Part shown: one piece after another, positions 43,436 through 55,181 of the stretch
Layout: each line of letters begins with the position of its first letter
Numbering within the stretch: position 1 is the first letter of the stretch
NCBI GenBank assembly: GCA_037349105.1
Contig: JAYJMM010000041.1
Span: forward strand, 1,736,001-1,800,000
Length of the DNA: 64,000 bases
Reading direction: 5' to 3'
Source: Limnomonas spitsbergensis
Taxonomy: Eukaryota > Chlorophyta > Chlorophyceae > Chlamydomonadales
Position numbers and translations under genes: made by a program
The notes under the pieces: model-generated
Seen by the model: the letters and a program-made list of their open reading frames with translations, nothing else
What the model was told of the DNA's origin: nothing
The model's database searches: none

Positions 43436-44191
43436 ATGCACCTCTGGGCCCGCTCAAAGCTCTTGCGTGGGCGCCCAACTGTTCAGAATGGAGAAAATAA
43501 GAAACTAATAGGAAGAGGGGGGGAAAGGAACAAAAGGAGAGGCCGGGAAGGCAAAGAAGACCAAGTCCGACACCTGAGTTCCACTAGAGAGTAGCCCTAA
43601 ACAAAGCCTTTCAAAAAAAAAGCCACAAAAGCAAGCGTATCCCACCCCTGCTTGGTCGCGAGGGCGCCCCACAGGTCAGAAGGGAGAAAAGAGGAAACTA
43701 AGAAGGGGGCAAACAACAACAACAACACACAAAAAATGACCAAAAGAGAAGGCCGGTAAGGCAAACAACACCGGCGCCTCAGAATCCCTAGAGACTGACC
43801 CTCAACAATGCCCACAGCACAGTCCACAAAAGCAAGTGCATCCCACCCCTGCTCAGCCTGGTACAGCTGGTGGAAGTTAATGGCAGCGCCTGGAGGACCT
43901 GCGCACCCCCAGCGTGCCTCTCGCCGCTGACCGTTGCGCCGTCCTCTATCTGGTATCAGCTGTGCTGATCGCACCAAGCCGCAGTCGCAAATTTATGCGC
44001 ACACAAGCACACTCCTTCTGGCTAGTGCGGCTCTTGGCTTGCGCCAGCACGGCACCCGCCGTGGACTGGAACCAGGCGCGGTAGGTCGCCGCAGATCTGT
44101 GCTCGGCGGTGGCTGGTAGGGTCCCTGGGGTACCCACCGCCGCTTGCGTCCAGCCGTGCTTGCTCGTAGGCTGCGTCAACGAGTGCATAAT
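43436..44191 (-). mobile_element. LINE copy 3, 5'-truncated, minus strand
   Basis: Its reverse complement matches copy 1 from about 7,180 to the 3' end: the GCGGCGACCTACCGCGCCTG stretch, the CAAAAGCAAGTGCATCCCAC stretch (plus strand) and the end GGGCGCCCACGCAAGAGCTT. It carries only the C-terminal end of ORF2 and the 3' UTR. The homology breaks at about 44,191. Confidence 0.87.
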
Positions 44192-44637
44192 GTTGAAGGA
44201 AATGCTGTCTGAGCCACCAGCCGAGAGCCGGTCCAAGTTTGGTCTCAGGAAAGCTGCTTTGAGCAAATCGACGTTGCAACCTGTGACGATGGTGCAAAAG
44301 CAAGTAACACATTGAAGCGCGATGCACTTGGCCGGAGGGGTCAGGTCCTTGGCTCCAGTACATCCATCATGGCTGAGAGTTTGCAGAACAGTGCATGCGG
44401 CCATATGGGTCATATCTTTGAATCCAGTACAACCAGGGGGTACAACTAAAGAGTCGGCACACCAGAGCCAGCTGCCATGCTGTCAGCAGGTACCGGTAAT
44501 CAACTGAGGAACAGGGGTCGATGCTGAGGGCCTGCAGACCAGGGCACGTGGCCAGAAGGGCATGTTGTAGATTTCATCCCTCAAACTGACGATAAGAGTT
44601 TTTATACCATTACATCAAGCCAAGTGAGTGACACAAA
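44192..44637 (-). pseudogene. Leucine-rich-repeat gene remnant, part 1
   Basis: On the minus strand one frame reads DMTHMAACTVLQTLSHDGCT then KDLTPPAKCIALQCVTC, and a neighbouring frame reads LLATCPGLQALSIDPC. These are cysteine-containing LRR units of the plant/algal type. Stops and frameshifts separate them. A further unit of the same kind lies at 47,725-48,010, beyond the LINE. Confidence 0.7.
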
Positions 44638-44811
44638 TACATATGCTGAGGGTTAGTCTCTAGGGATTCTGAGGCACCGGCCTCTCCTTTTGTTCCTTTC
44701 CCCCTCTGTTCCTTTTAGTTCCTTCTTTAATACTCCCTTCTGAACAGTTGGGCGCACACGCGGCCGAGCTTTGAGCGGGCCCAGAGGTGTAACGTTATTG
44801 ACATATGCTGA
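44638..44811 (+). mobile_element. LINE copy 4: short 5'-truncated insertion with target-site duplication
   Basis: About 152 bp of LINE 3' UTR (GGTTAGTCTCTAGGGATTCT ... CACGCGGCCGAGCTTTGAGC ... GGTGTAACGTTATTG) are flanked on both sides by the 11-mer ACATATGCTGA (44,638-44,648 and 44,801-44,811). This is what target-primed reverse transcription produces. It shows that the element's 3' end is non-polyadenylated. Confidence 0.88.
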
Positions 44812-47723
44812 AGCTCAGGGGGGGAGTCCAGCGGTACGTGCAGCCAGAGGGGACAGGTTCATCACAAAAGTTCAGGCTGATAGTGCACAGTGGGTATGGG
44901 TGCCGACGGCATTGCGCCGCTAGCCATGCGGGACAGCAGGGACTGCAGCTTCGTGATATCCGGCCTGCCAGAGGGCGGGTTGGGGGAGGACTGTGCGGCT
45001 TTGTACTACGAGATTGGGCAAAAGCTCATGAATAGTATTACTGTTTATGTCCGTAGCGCCTTTCGGATGGGCAAGCCGGACCCCAACGGCAAGCTAATGC
45101 GGAGGATCAAGTTCCGCGTGGACAATAACATCGAGGCCGAGAGCATAGTGTACGAGAGGACTCAGTTGGCAGGCAAGGGTGTCAGTTACCATCTGGGATG
45201 TCCCCTACGGAGCTGATGGCAAGGCATGAGTTGTGGCCCAAGTTCCAGTTTGCGAGGGAGATAGGGTTGAACTAAGGCATTTTTCACACGTGCTCGACTC
45301 TTCATTAGTTGTTGATGGGGACGAGGTGTCAGCCGCATGAGATTTATGCTTTGTTTTCTCAGTTTGAGGGGGAGTTATGAGCCTTTGATAGGATGCTTAT
45401 TCTTTTGTCTTCCATGCCTCTGGTCTCTAGTCTCCATCATGTTTCTATCATCGGTTATATATCTTAAATTGAACTACCGGTATGTTACCAACCTACTATA
45501 GTTCCACATACCGTGCGCATCGAAATGATTAACACAGACAGTTCACACATTTGAAAACACTTAAACTCACTGAAATTTAGCTCACGTATCACACAGTATA
45601 TTATCAGACTTATACAATTTAACTTCAATTTTCTTGTTTTCTTCTAAATTTCCTTAGGAGGCGTCCAACCGAATTCTTTTGCACCCACGTCATGTTTTAT
45701 GGCTGGGGCTAATCTTCTGCACTATGGGGTTCATTCCCACGCTACTGCTCAGTGGTTGTGTGTTGGTTGCATGCCCAGGGGGGTCACTGGTTTTCGCTCG
45801 CTGCTGTCCTAGCATATTTAGTGCCTGTACCGATTTGCGGGCACAAGTCCCATGCATCAAATGTGATGCCCCGTTGGACTGTAAAACTTTCACAATTCAC
45901 AGCGCACTCGTTCATAGGGGTCAGGTCACTGTCTCACTGATCAGAGAAGTGAGAACCGTGGCACACTGCATGTGGCCTTTGTGGATTTCACCAAGGCCTA
46001 TGATTTTGTGCCACAGGAGTAGCTTTGGCAGCACCTGTCTGAGCGGCTTCACATGCCTTCATGCTTGTTACGCGCTGTGCAAGCGCTCTACAAAGATGCA
46101 GTCTACATGCTCACAGACGGCCATAAAAGCACTGGCCCTGTGCCTTGCACCCGCGATTTTTTTAAGCAGGGCTGCCCACTCATACACCCCCCTCCTCTTC
46201 AGTCTCTATATCAGCGATCTGCCGGGCATGATCGTAGCCCAGCAAAGGGCATAATGCTGAGGGCGGGGCGACGACTTAAGTGCCTCTTGTATGCGGATGA
46301 TCTCACCCTGCTAGCCAGCAGACCGGCAGGGCTGCATCGTATGCTAGATGCCCTGCAATCCTGCATGCAATATGCGGCGGTCAAGTAGCTGTAAGTCAAC
46401 GTTAGCAAGACAGAGATATTGGAGTTTGGCAGCCGCTTAGCCGCGCAGCGCCGGCAATCAACCCATCCTTGCGTGTATGGCCCCGATACGATAGTGCTGA
46501 AGCGTGTCCAGGATTTCAAGTTCTTGGACATCATTCAGCATGAGAGCGGCAGCATGAGGAAGGCCATGCAAAGAAGAGAGGTGCCTTTGGCTGCCGCGTT
46601 GCACCGTGTCCGCCGCATGGCCACCCAGTGCACCTCAGGCATCATCTGCTTACACGCATCTGGTTGGCGTCTGTCTATGCAGCGCCTGCGGCCAACTGTG
46701 GTGATGTGGTGTGGGCCACCGATCACCTTAGGCCGCGGCATTGCCTCAACAACAAGATGCAGTCCAGATTCCTCCAGCATCATGAGGGAGTTGCAGATCC
46801 AGCCGTTACAGCGAGGTTGGTGGCAGCATGAGTGTACTTCGCTTCTACAACGCAGCGGTGACACCAGCAGCACCGCAAGACAGTCCACTCATGGGCCGTG
46901 GCGGCAGCCATGGCGGCCGACATGCAACTCGCTGTCAGAGTGTCAGACAGGGCACCGGAGGGCGCTATTGGTGTAGTGATTTGCTAGGTGCCTTAAAGGA
47001 GCTGGAGCTGGGATCAGCTGTCCCCAAACTGCGCCAGAGTTCAGACAGCGAATGACCTGCAGCCGCTACCTGTCACAGAGATGCTAGCGTTAGTTGATGC
47101 AGCATACCAGCGGGCGCAGCTGGATGCAGATAACAGAGGGGACCCCAGAGATCCTGCTACTAAACACATGTCTGCTGCCGGCGCCTACCGCACCTGGTTC
47201 CAGCCTACGGCGGGCGCAGGCCAGGCAGGTGCCGCACCAGCCAAAGGGAGTGTACTTGCTTGCGCACAAACTTAAGGCTGCGGCTCGGCGCCGTCAACAC
47301 GGCTGACACCCGAGGACGGTGCAGCGGTCAGCAGCGTGACAGACGGTGTTGCCAGCGATGTTGGGCTAGGGGAAACGGCGAGCATATGGAGGACGCATTG
47401 CATGCTTGATTTTAATGCTCCAACGTGCAGGATCAACTAAGGAAGCGGTGATGGGCAGGTCCTCCGAACGGTGCTAGGAACCTCTCCGATTTGTACCGGG
47501 GCAAGCTTGGGTGGGAATGTGGGATGCCCTGGCTTTTGTGGGAGACGTGGCAGAAATCGTTGAGGCGTGGACGTTCTCAGAGACTGGAACATCCTTTGCC
47601 GCTCCTTTCCAGCCTTTTGCCTGTCCCTTCACTTTTTACCCCTTTTCTTTTTTCTGCCCCTTTTGCTTAGGCGCCCACGCAGCCGAGCATTTTTGAGCAG
47701 GGCCCAAAGGTGTAACGTCATTG
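44805..47723 (+). mobile_element. LINE copy 2 with ORF1 and reverse-transcriptase remnants
   Basis: An ORF1-like segment (44,890-45,216; FVISGLPEGG and RIKFRVDNNIEAESIVYERT) resembles the RNA-binding domain of L1-type ORF1 proteins. Downstream, with several frameshifts, come reverse-transcriptase motif A (FVDFTKAYDFVPQ, about 45,980), the QGCPL/TPLLFSLYISDLP region (about 46,170-46,225), YADD motif C (LLYADDLTLLA, about 46,286), thumb (FLDIIQHESGSMRKAMQ) and a 3' terminus ending at 47,723. It is the most complete copy here but inactive. No endonuclease domain could be read. Confidence 0.85.
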
Positions 47724-47724
47724 A

Positions 47725-48010
47725 CTGATCGCAGAACATCCAGACGTCAAAGCTGAGACTCTGCACTCTTGTACAGGAGGCTTGATGGGACTGTTCTAGA
47801 TTAGTCGAAAGGGGTCGAACCTGAGAGTTTGCAGTGCAGTGCATGCGGCCAGAAGGCTAATGTCCTGGAGGTGCTGACAGCATTTAGATCTGAGAATGTG
47901 CAGCCGAAGCTTGAGGTCAGAGGGCACTGTCCCTTCGACAATATCTGAAGCTGAGAACATGCTATTCAGAGCATTCGGCCAGGCCTATGGTGGCATCATA
48001 GAGGTCGAAG
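47725..48010 (-). pseudogene. Leucine-rich-repeat gene remnant, part 2
   Basis: The minus strand reads HLQDISLLAACTALQTLRFD near 47,870-47,810, the same LRR type as 44,192-44,637. The long LINE sits between the two parts, so it probably landed inside this gene after or before it decayed. Confidence 0.68.
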
Positions 48011-48605
48011 TAAGTTAACTTCGAAGTCGGGTACAAGCAAAAGCCAGTCTCACCAAAGCTTTTGAAACATGCAATCAATTCCATCTTACTGTAGTAATTT
48101 GATTTCACCTACCAGTAATCTCCTTAATCTGCACCATGTCCTCAAACACCCATGGGCACGCTCATCCAACCGGAGCGCAGAGCTCCCATGCAGTTCCCTC
48201 TGATGTAGTGGTGATCTAGTACGGCAAATCTCTGTGCTGGATCTTTAGGCACAATGGACCCCACGTGTTCTGAGTTCTGACTAATAACTTTCTCCTCGTC
48301 TCACAGATTTCAATATCCATGGCAATTTTAAATGTTATCAAAACAAAACTATTTCGTCGTCCACGCCCACAAATGACCATCTCGTCTGCCTCCTCCGGTT
48401 GATTCCACACTCTCTGGCCAAACACCACATAAGCGCTCCCGAAATCAAATATCCGCTTCTGTGCCGACATTCGAGCTCGTGAAATACGACCCCGGTGAAG
48501 AGACGAACAGGTCACATACAGGACCCACACGTGTGCGCCTCTTGCACCCCCGTTGTGCGGCACCTAGAAACTCCGCACGCTTTCGCAATAGTCTGTGCTG
48601 TCAGA
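48011..48605. other. Intergenic, likely 5' region of the next gene
   Basis: No gene recognised and no clear TATA box. It precedes the proposed start at 48,606. Confidence 0.4.
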
Positions 48606-51237
48606 ATGGAGGAGCAGCTGGGATCCAGCCATGTCAAGTAAGGAACAGTCTCAGACCCCGGTTCGGTTACATTTGCACCATCTCATCGTAAACAGGGAGC
48701 TCATGCACGCAAGTACGTGTAGCAGCTTGTGACTGTATGCATACTTCGCCACAAATAAGCACTTTGCAGGCTGGAGCAAGCAGGTGGAGGGGAAGCGATC
48801 CTGGGACCCAACCACACAATGCGCACCGGCTGCAGACTTGCATGGGGGTTGCTACAAGGGGGTCCCTAATAGCCGCATGGATGCTCACACACCTTTCATG
48901 CATCATCCCAACCATGCATGTTAACTTACAACGAGCACCATTGCTTATACATACACCCATGCTCCCATGCAAGGATACCTACATGCACAATTACTCCGAC
49001 ATGTGACCATGCACCCATGTATGCTTGCCTCCATGCCCCTCCATGGCATGAGGCCATCAGACCATTCACCCATGCAGCTTACCTTCATGCGCCCTTCCAT
49101 GGCAACTGATGATACGACCATGCACCCATGCATGTTAAATTGCATGGCTTACCTCTCTGCACACATCCTCCGTTTCCCTTGCAGGATCGGCATCATCTCC
49201 GCGTCACACTCCAGCAATGTGCTGCGCTCCCAGCAGGCCCTGGCCTACGAGCAACTACAGCAGCAACAGCAGCAGCCCTTCGCGGAACTGCATCAGGAGC
49301 AGCGGGCTCTAAGACTTGAGCAGCCACAGCAGACTGCCCAGCAACAATCCCCTCTCATTCACCAGGACTCATCCAAGCAGCAACAGCAGAAATATGACCC
49401 TCGCATTGTATCAGCAGGCCCTATGCCGGTCAGCCCCTTCCAAACCTACGCGCCTCAGCCACCCGTCATCACATCCAGGCTGGGATCCAGACAGTTGTCA
49501 GCTGTGCCCCAGCAAGCATATGCAGTTAGCCAGCCGGGCCAAGGGCAACTGGGGCAGGGGCAGGTGAGACATGGAGACCCCGTGCTGGCTGCCCAGCTGC
49601 TCAACGGTTCCAGCATTATCGGTATGCCACCGAGGCAGGCCAGCCCCACAATGCAGCAACAACAGCAGCAACAACAACTGCAGCCGCAACAGCAGCGACA
49701 GTTACAGCAACAGATTTTTGTCACCATAGGTCCGGGGTTCTCTGGCATAGCGCCCAACGCCGCTGCAGCAGGAGGGGCCTTGCCCACTTCTCCTCACGGT
49801 CTGTCCTCGACAGTTCTGGAGGCCAAGGCGATGCTGGAGCGACTGCAATCCGAGCAGCGGTGGTCAGGTAGCCCCCGCATCAGCAGCAGCGGAGGCAGCA
49901 GTGGTACCCCGGGAAATGCAAGCCTGACACCCATACTGAAGCAACAGGCTGCCGGGCCTGGTGCTGCCAAGGCCGCCGCCCCGGCGCTGGCTGCTTCACC
50001 CAGTGGTCTTTTTGCACAGATCCTGGAGGCCAAGGCGATGCTGCAGCAGCTACAATCACTCAAACTCGCTGCCTCATCGCCGTTGGGCTCGCCGACTAGG
50101 TGTGGGGCTGGGGAGGGGTGGCTGAGATAGTGTGACAAAGGGGTGACTGAGATAGGATATAGTTTAGCAGGAGGGAGGTGAGGAGGTTTGAGGTGCTTTC
50201 CTTCTGGAAGGCATGAGAGGGAAGGAAAAAGTACGGGATGGGGCTGAAGCTTCGCCTTTTGCTACCACAGCTTCCGATAGTCAAGAGAAAAATCAGCAGC
50301 AGCAAAAGCAAATATGATAGCAGCCTCAGCTGCTATCACATTTTCTACTGAGGCTGAGAAAGTGTAACAAAGGGAAAAGCTGCTGACAAAATAACAGCAT
50401 CAAGAGCACAATTCCCTTTGAAAATAACGCATCATGATCCAGCTGGTCGATTAGCGTTTGCCGCATCTGCTCCGTACAGCTTGCAGAATGCCGCTTATGA
50501 GTGAGAGTGCCAGCCCAACCCTAGCAGCTGCCATACCTGTACAGTGGCCTAGCATACCATTTGTGTCTGCAGGTTGTCCCTAAGTCACACTCTATATCTG
50601 TTGCTGCAAGATCCGTGGTCCTTTATCCCATGATGGCTTTGGCAGCAGTCTTTATTGTTACAGCAGCCCGTCCCTCCCACCCAGCCCTAACACCCTGTCC
50701 CTGCCGCACGCCCTTTCCGCCCTGCGCTCCTTGCCCTTAGTTCGAGGTCTCTGCCGCATTCCTACCTGCCGTTTTACAGGTCATCCTGATATCATACTAC
50801 ACCTCGAACAGGTGCATACATATCTAACACCGCCCTACATCTCGAACACCGTTGTACATATGTCGTCAATGCCCTGCTGTGCCTGCCTGCAGGCTCTTCA
50901 GTGATTTGGCGGGGGCCCCACCGTCGTGTCCTGCCCTGAGCCGCCCCTCTCCCGCCGGGCCTCCCTCGCCTGCGCTGCCACCCCAGCACAAGGCCTCCCA
51001 GGCCCAGGTCCCAACTGGCTCCTCGACGAAGTCTCTTGATGAGCTGCCTGCTGATGCCCCGAGTGCACAACTCTCAGGGCCGGATTATGAGCCCATCAGC
51101 AGAGCCGAAACTGGCAGTCTGTGGATGGCGCACGAGAGATCCCTGTCGCTGTTTGCTGCTGCTGCTGCTGCTGATGGATCCTTGGTACAGGCTGCTGCTG
51201 CTGCTGCTGCTGATGATGGATCCTTGGTACAGGCTTA

Positions 51238-51292
<55 letters not shown>

Positions 51293-53125
51293 AGGTGAGG
51301 TCTTGATTAGGTAGGCTCTGGCTAGTCGTGACACTTCTGCTGTTGTTGTTGCTGGGTGAAGAGGGGCGGAGTCTAGGGAGGACAGGGCAAAAAGGGGAAA
51401 CAGGAGCGAATTGGAACAGTGGGCTACATGTCTGAAAGTTTATGTGTGTGTGTCATACCCTTTACACTCGACCTCATCCCCATTACCCTCGACCCCATCC
51501 CCTTTCACCTCGTCATCATTCCCCTGCCTCTTTTCTCAACCCCCCTGCCCCTCTTCTCCATCCCTTTTCCCCTCTGCCCCAACCCCTTGGCCCCTCGGCT
51601 CCATCTCCTGCCCTTCGTTACCCCTGCTCCTTGGCCCCTAGGTCCCATTTCCTGCCTTTTTGTTGCCCCTGCCTGCTCCTGCAGCTCGGCTGACTCAGAC
51701 CCCGTGGATTCTCTGGAAGACCACCCGCCGCCCCCCCCTCCCCCAGCACCGCTTCAAGGCCTCTCGGCTTCCCTCAAGCGATCGGTCAGCAGGTGAGGCT
51801 TTGAATTCGAATTGAAATCCGCTTGTTTTTTGAACTGACGGCCCCCCTGCTCCTTAGTGGTATTTTGCAGGGATTGCCCTGTCGGCTCCCCCCAAATGAT
51901 ATTGGCCGTGCTGGCACAAACACCTGTCTTGAATTTTTGAACCCAACGTCAGATGCATAATTTCAGTACCAGAACGGGCTTGTACGGTCCGGTGATTCAG
52001 ATCTTCGAAGTTCGACTCTGCTTCTGATACGGGTCTTCCATCATCTCCCTCGAGGCCCTCACTCCCAGGAAGGCGTCTGTCGCCATCGGGGCATTGTATC
52101 TCTCTTCACTCCTTTGTGAGCATTCACAACTCCCCCCCCTGAACGTTCACACTCTGCTGCCTCACGGTCATGATGCTCCCCGCAGGCGTGGTGATACTTT
52201 CGACATCTCCTCCTACTTGCTGCGCGGTTCCTCAGACTCCGGGATCCATGCCATGCCCGGCTCCAGGGCCGCCGCTGCCTTCGCATACGCTGCGACCTTT
52301 GCCCAGGATGCGGTGCCCAGGATCGACGAACAAGGGGAAGCAGCGGCAGACGATGGCAAAGGCAACAGCGACGTCACCCCCCGGGACGGGGACAGGGCAT
52401 CAGCGCCGAGCGGCAGCGGCGACGCCCCCTTGCGCGTGGAAGGAGCGCCATCGCCCCCCGCCGGCCGACGTTCCCTGATGAAGTTCTCCAGCCTGCAAGC
52501 CCGTCCCTCCTCCAGCCTCTTGGCAGGCGCAGAGCCAGGAGGCGACGCCGCGCTGCGCCCCGCTGCCCGCCCGCTGGCGCTCATGCGCTCGTCCTCCACA
52601 CGTATCCGTGCCATCGACCCCTCTGTTCTGATCTGGAAGCCGCCTGCAGACGACTGGATGCCACCCATCCTTGAAGCTGAAGACAGCGTGGCCGGGGACA
52701 GCAGAACCGGTAGCAGCGGCGGCGCTCAAGACCCGTTGGCGCGTCCACAGTCAAATCGGAACATGTATGCTGCTGCAGCTGCTGCTGCTGTTGCAGCTAT
52801 TGATGCGGATGCTGCTGCTGCAGCTGCTGCTGCTGTTGCCGCTTTTGATGCTGCTGCTGCTGCTTTTGCCGCTATTGATGATGCTACTGCTGCTGTTGCC
52901 GCTATTGATGCGGATGCTGCTGCTGCAGCAGAGGCAGCTTCTGCTCCCGCAGCGCAGCTGTCCTTGGGCTCGCTGGTGTGCTCGGTGGACCATCCGCAGG
53001 TAGAGACCGCCGGCCGGGGGAGTGCGACTTTGCTCGGAGGTCTTACCGTGAACCATTCGCAGCGGTGGCGGCCCAAGCGGAGCACGGAGTCTCCTTTCGG
53101 ACCAGCTGCCGGGGTGCATACCTGA
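48606..53125 (+). CDS. Unknown Gln/Ala/Ser-rich protein, 5 exons, 798 aa
   Basis: Proposed exons: 48606-48637, 49185-50099, 50893-51294, 51685-51792, 52186-53125. Every join is a phase-2 intron and the frame stays open to TGA at 53,123-53,125. I do not recognise a family. Residues 30-150 are glutamine-rich. A motif (V/I)LEAKAML(E/Q)(R/Q)LQS occurs twice, at about residues 221 and 290. A (GCT)n poly-alanine tract ends exon 3, and a second Ala/Asp tract lies in exon 5 (about 52,770-52,935). SSYLLRGSS and STRIRAIDPSVLIWKPP in exon 5 are the least repetitive parts. Such composition suggests a disordered, possibly regulatory protein; that is inference. The 32-nt first exon is the weakest element. 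A dead inverted copy of exon 5 lies at 1.1-2.25 kb, so the gene has been duplicated. Confidence 0.62.
51160..51293 (+). repeat. Coding (GCT)n trinucleotide tract
   Basis: Pure and interrupted GCT repeats encode poly-alanine. About 17 uninterrupted repeats end just before the donor AG|GTGAGG at 51,294. Copy number is expected to vary between strains. Confidence 0.9.
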
Positions 53126-53825
53126 GCAGTCAAAGCAGAAGGACATGCCAGTATGCTGGTAGTCTTGACATGTTACTGCACTGCACATTTCTGTCAGAGG
53201 CATAAAGTCTGTTGCTCTACTTCTCGGTTCGCATTTGAGCAGGCCAGGCGCTTGACTGACCACTTTCTTACACAACGCTGACAGGGGCGATAAATAAGTC
53301 CCAACAAAGTGCAGGCCCTACTGCTGACGTTGTGGCTTGGGAACCTTTTATGGTGTCAAGAATGACCAGGCCTTGTTTGAAGCAAGTGACAGATAGTATG
53401 TTGCCGAATGAAAGGCAGCCAAGAAAGTAGGCAGAGTTGAGATGTTTTCGTTGATTGATGGGGGTAAGAGCACGTGTTTTTATCACAAGCTGTACTTGTC
53501 CGTCTTACCCGTCAGAGAGCAAGAGTGTGTTTATTTTTTGTTTACAATACTGAATTGCAGAAAGGATATTTTCGTCTAGATTGCCATAGTTTTTTTGATA
53601 CTTCAGGTGCCGGGAAGCCCTTCATGAATAATAGGAGCATGGGCTCAATCACGCGATTCACGCCCACCTCTTGTATCAAACCTAATCGGCCCGCCGTTGG
53701 ACACCAACATGTTAACAATGTTTCCAAAAGTCATGAAACGAAGACACTGGCATGCCTTGTCTGAATGGCGGCTGGGTATTAGTAATGCTGAGTTTTGCAT
53801 GGTACTGTACACCGGTATTCCCGTG
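52270..53825 (+). repeat. Inverted segmental duplicate, block A (right copy)
   Basis: It is the partner of 1,085-2,255 in inverse orientation. Homology covers most of the last exon of the gene above and 700 bp of 3' flank (CAGCCAAGAAAGTAGGC, GGGAAGCCCTTCATGA, GGTATTCCC words), apart from the 400-bp region missing on the left. Confidence 0.82.
52770..52935 (+). repeat. Coding GCT/GAT-rich tract
   Basis: Interrupted repeats of GCTGCTGCTGTTGCNGCTAT type encode alternating Ala runs and AIDAD segments. This tract is absent from the inverted copy at the left edge. Confidence 0.85.
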
Positions 53826-54364
53826 TGAAGCGTAGCGTAACTTAAGGGATAGTAGGGGGGTAAAATGTGTAGGTATGTAGGTAGGTGACTGAGTAAAAAC
53901 AAATCTCTTTCAAACGAAATAAAATTTGTTGCAATGGATCATGCACCAACTGCGTGAAGCAATCGCCGAACCAAAAGTATGAACAGTGTGAATTATGACT
54001 TTCAGCCCGAAAATGTGTTCAAATGCTAATGTTTTCCGCAGCCATCGCATTCAAGGTACGCTTAATTTTCGCAGGGTCGCTGGTGATGTTTTCGGTATGC
54101 TTTCGTCAGTAGCTCGCAAAGCTTTGCGACTTTGTCCCGAAGCGTGGTAAGGGATAATAGTGGGATGTGAGAATTACGACTGTCCCCCGAATCTATATAG
54201 GGCCCAATTCCACCTGCGCCTCGCCGGGATAAATCCCGGTGTCAGTTTTTCTGGTTGGAAACAGAGTGCTGGGGAATACAGCAAATGCAATTCCACTTGA
54301 GCACGCGAGATGTTCGGGTAAGGGCGAAACCAAATCTCTTTACATTACAGCCTGTCAACCAGCC

Positions 54365-54625
54365 TCTGTGCTCTTTGTGCTGCTAGGCGCTGCTCTTGTG
54401 TTTTCTTTTCTCGTTTGCGCCGATCTTTGCTCTTTGCGGTGCTCTTTGCGCTACTCTTTGCGCTGATCTTTGCGCTGATCTTTGTTCCTTGTGCTGCTCT
54501 TGTCTTTGCGTAGCACTTTGTGTTGTTCTTTGCGCTGTTCTTTGCTCTTTGCGCTGTTCTTGTATTTGCGCTGCTCTGTGTGCCCTTGCTCTTTGTGGTG
54601 CTCTTTGCGCCACTCCATGCGCGCG
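54365..54625. repeat. Minisatellite, TGCTCTTTGCGC type, inside the TIR element
   Basis: About 20 degenerate 12-15 bp units. They give long open frames of both strands. Confidence 0.85.
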
Positions 54626-54699
54626 CTGATCTCTGCAAAGGCGCCTGCAAGATATTTGCCGCCGTCAGACGGATTGTCAGCCATGACGAAAGATACCAT
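54451..54699 (-). CDS. Possible short lysine-rich ORF inside the TIR element
   Basis: From an internal ATG at about 54,699-54,697 the minus strand encodes roughly 80 residues: a non-repetitive start (MVSFVMADNPSDGGKYLAGA) then FAEISARMEWRKE and a Lys/Gln/Arg-rich repeat tail. The head does not come from the minisatellite, so it may be a real small gene or the fused first exon of one. I recognise no domain. The repeat tail is probably just the minisatellite being read. Confidence 0.3.
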   Translation of the reverse strand: MVSFVMADNPSDGGKYLAGAFAEISARMEWRKEHHKEQGHTEQRKYKNSAKSKEQRKEQHKVLRKDKSSTRNKDQRKDQRKE

Positions 54700-55181
54700 C
54701 GAGAACGAGAAATAGATTGAACGAGATGAATGAAACGAATTGCGCGCGCGACTGAGAGTGATAATCAAGTGATGAAATGGAGCCACGCCTCGCTGTCACG
54801 CTTATCCGTACCCGGCGAGGCTTGAGTTTTGCATCGACCCCCCTGGGCACGATGCAAAAATCATGCCTCGCCCATTACGGATAATGGGTGAGCAGGATCC
54901 CGAACACGATCCCGAACACTAGTGGAATTGACTTTTGTCTAGCTGGCACTATTTTTCGAGTTCCGGACACAGGTGGAATGCAATGGAAACGAAGGCCCGA
55001 TTTTTCTGTGGTGGTCTCCACCTCAGGCTAAAACCTTGGCGCGGACCGAACAAAACCTGCCCGACTGCTCACCTCAAACTCCAATGGAAACACAGCCTAG
55101 ATACACGAAGCGATAAGGCAAATGCCTGACAGGCTGTCCACTAGGAAGATTCGGTCTCAGCCGTACCCGAACACATTCCGG

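Noticed and set aside
45679..46254. 191-residue open frame as an independent gene
   Set aside because: It is frameshifted LINE sequence; the real reverse-transcriptase motifs lie in alternating frames.
50844..51298. Separate short gene starting at the ATG near 50,852
   Set aside because: The phase-2 acceptor at 50,892 joins this segment to the upstream exon, and the ATG lies in intron sequence.
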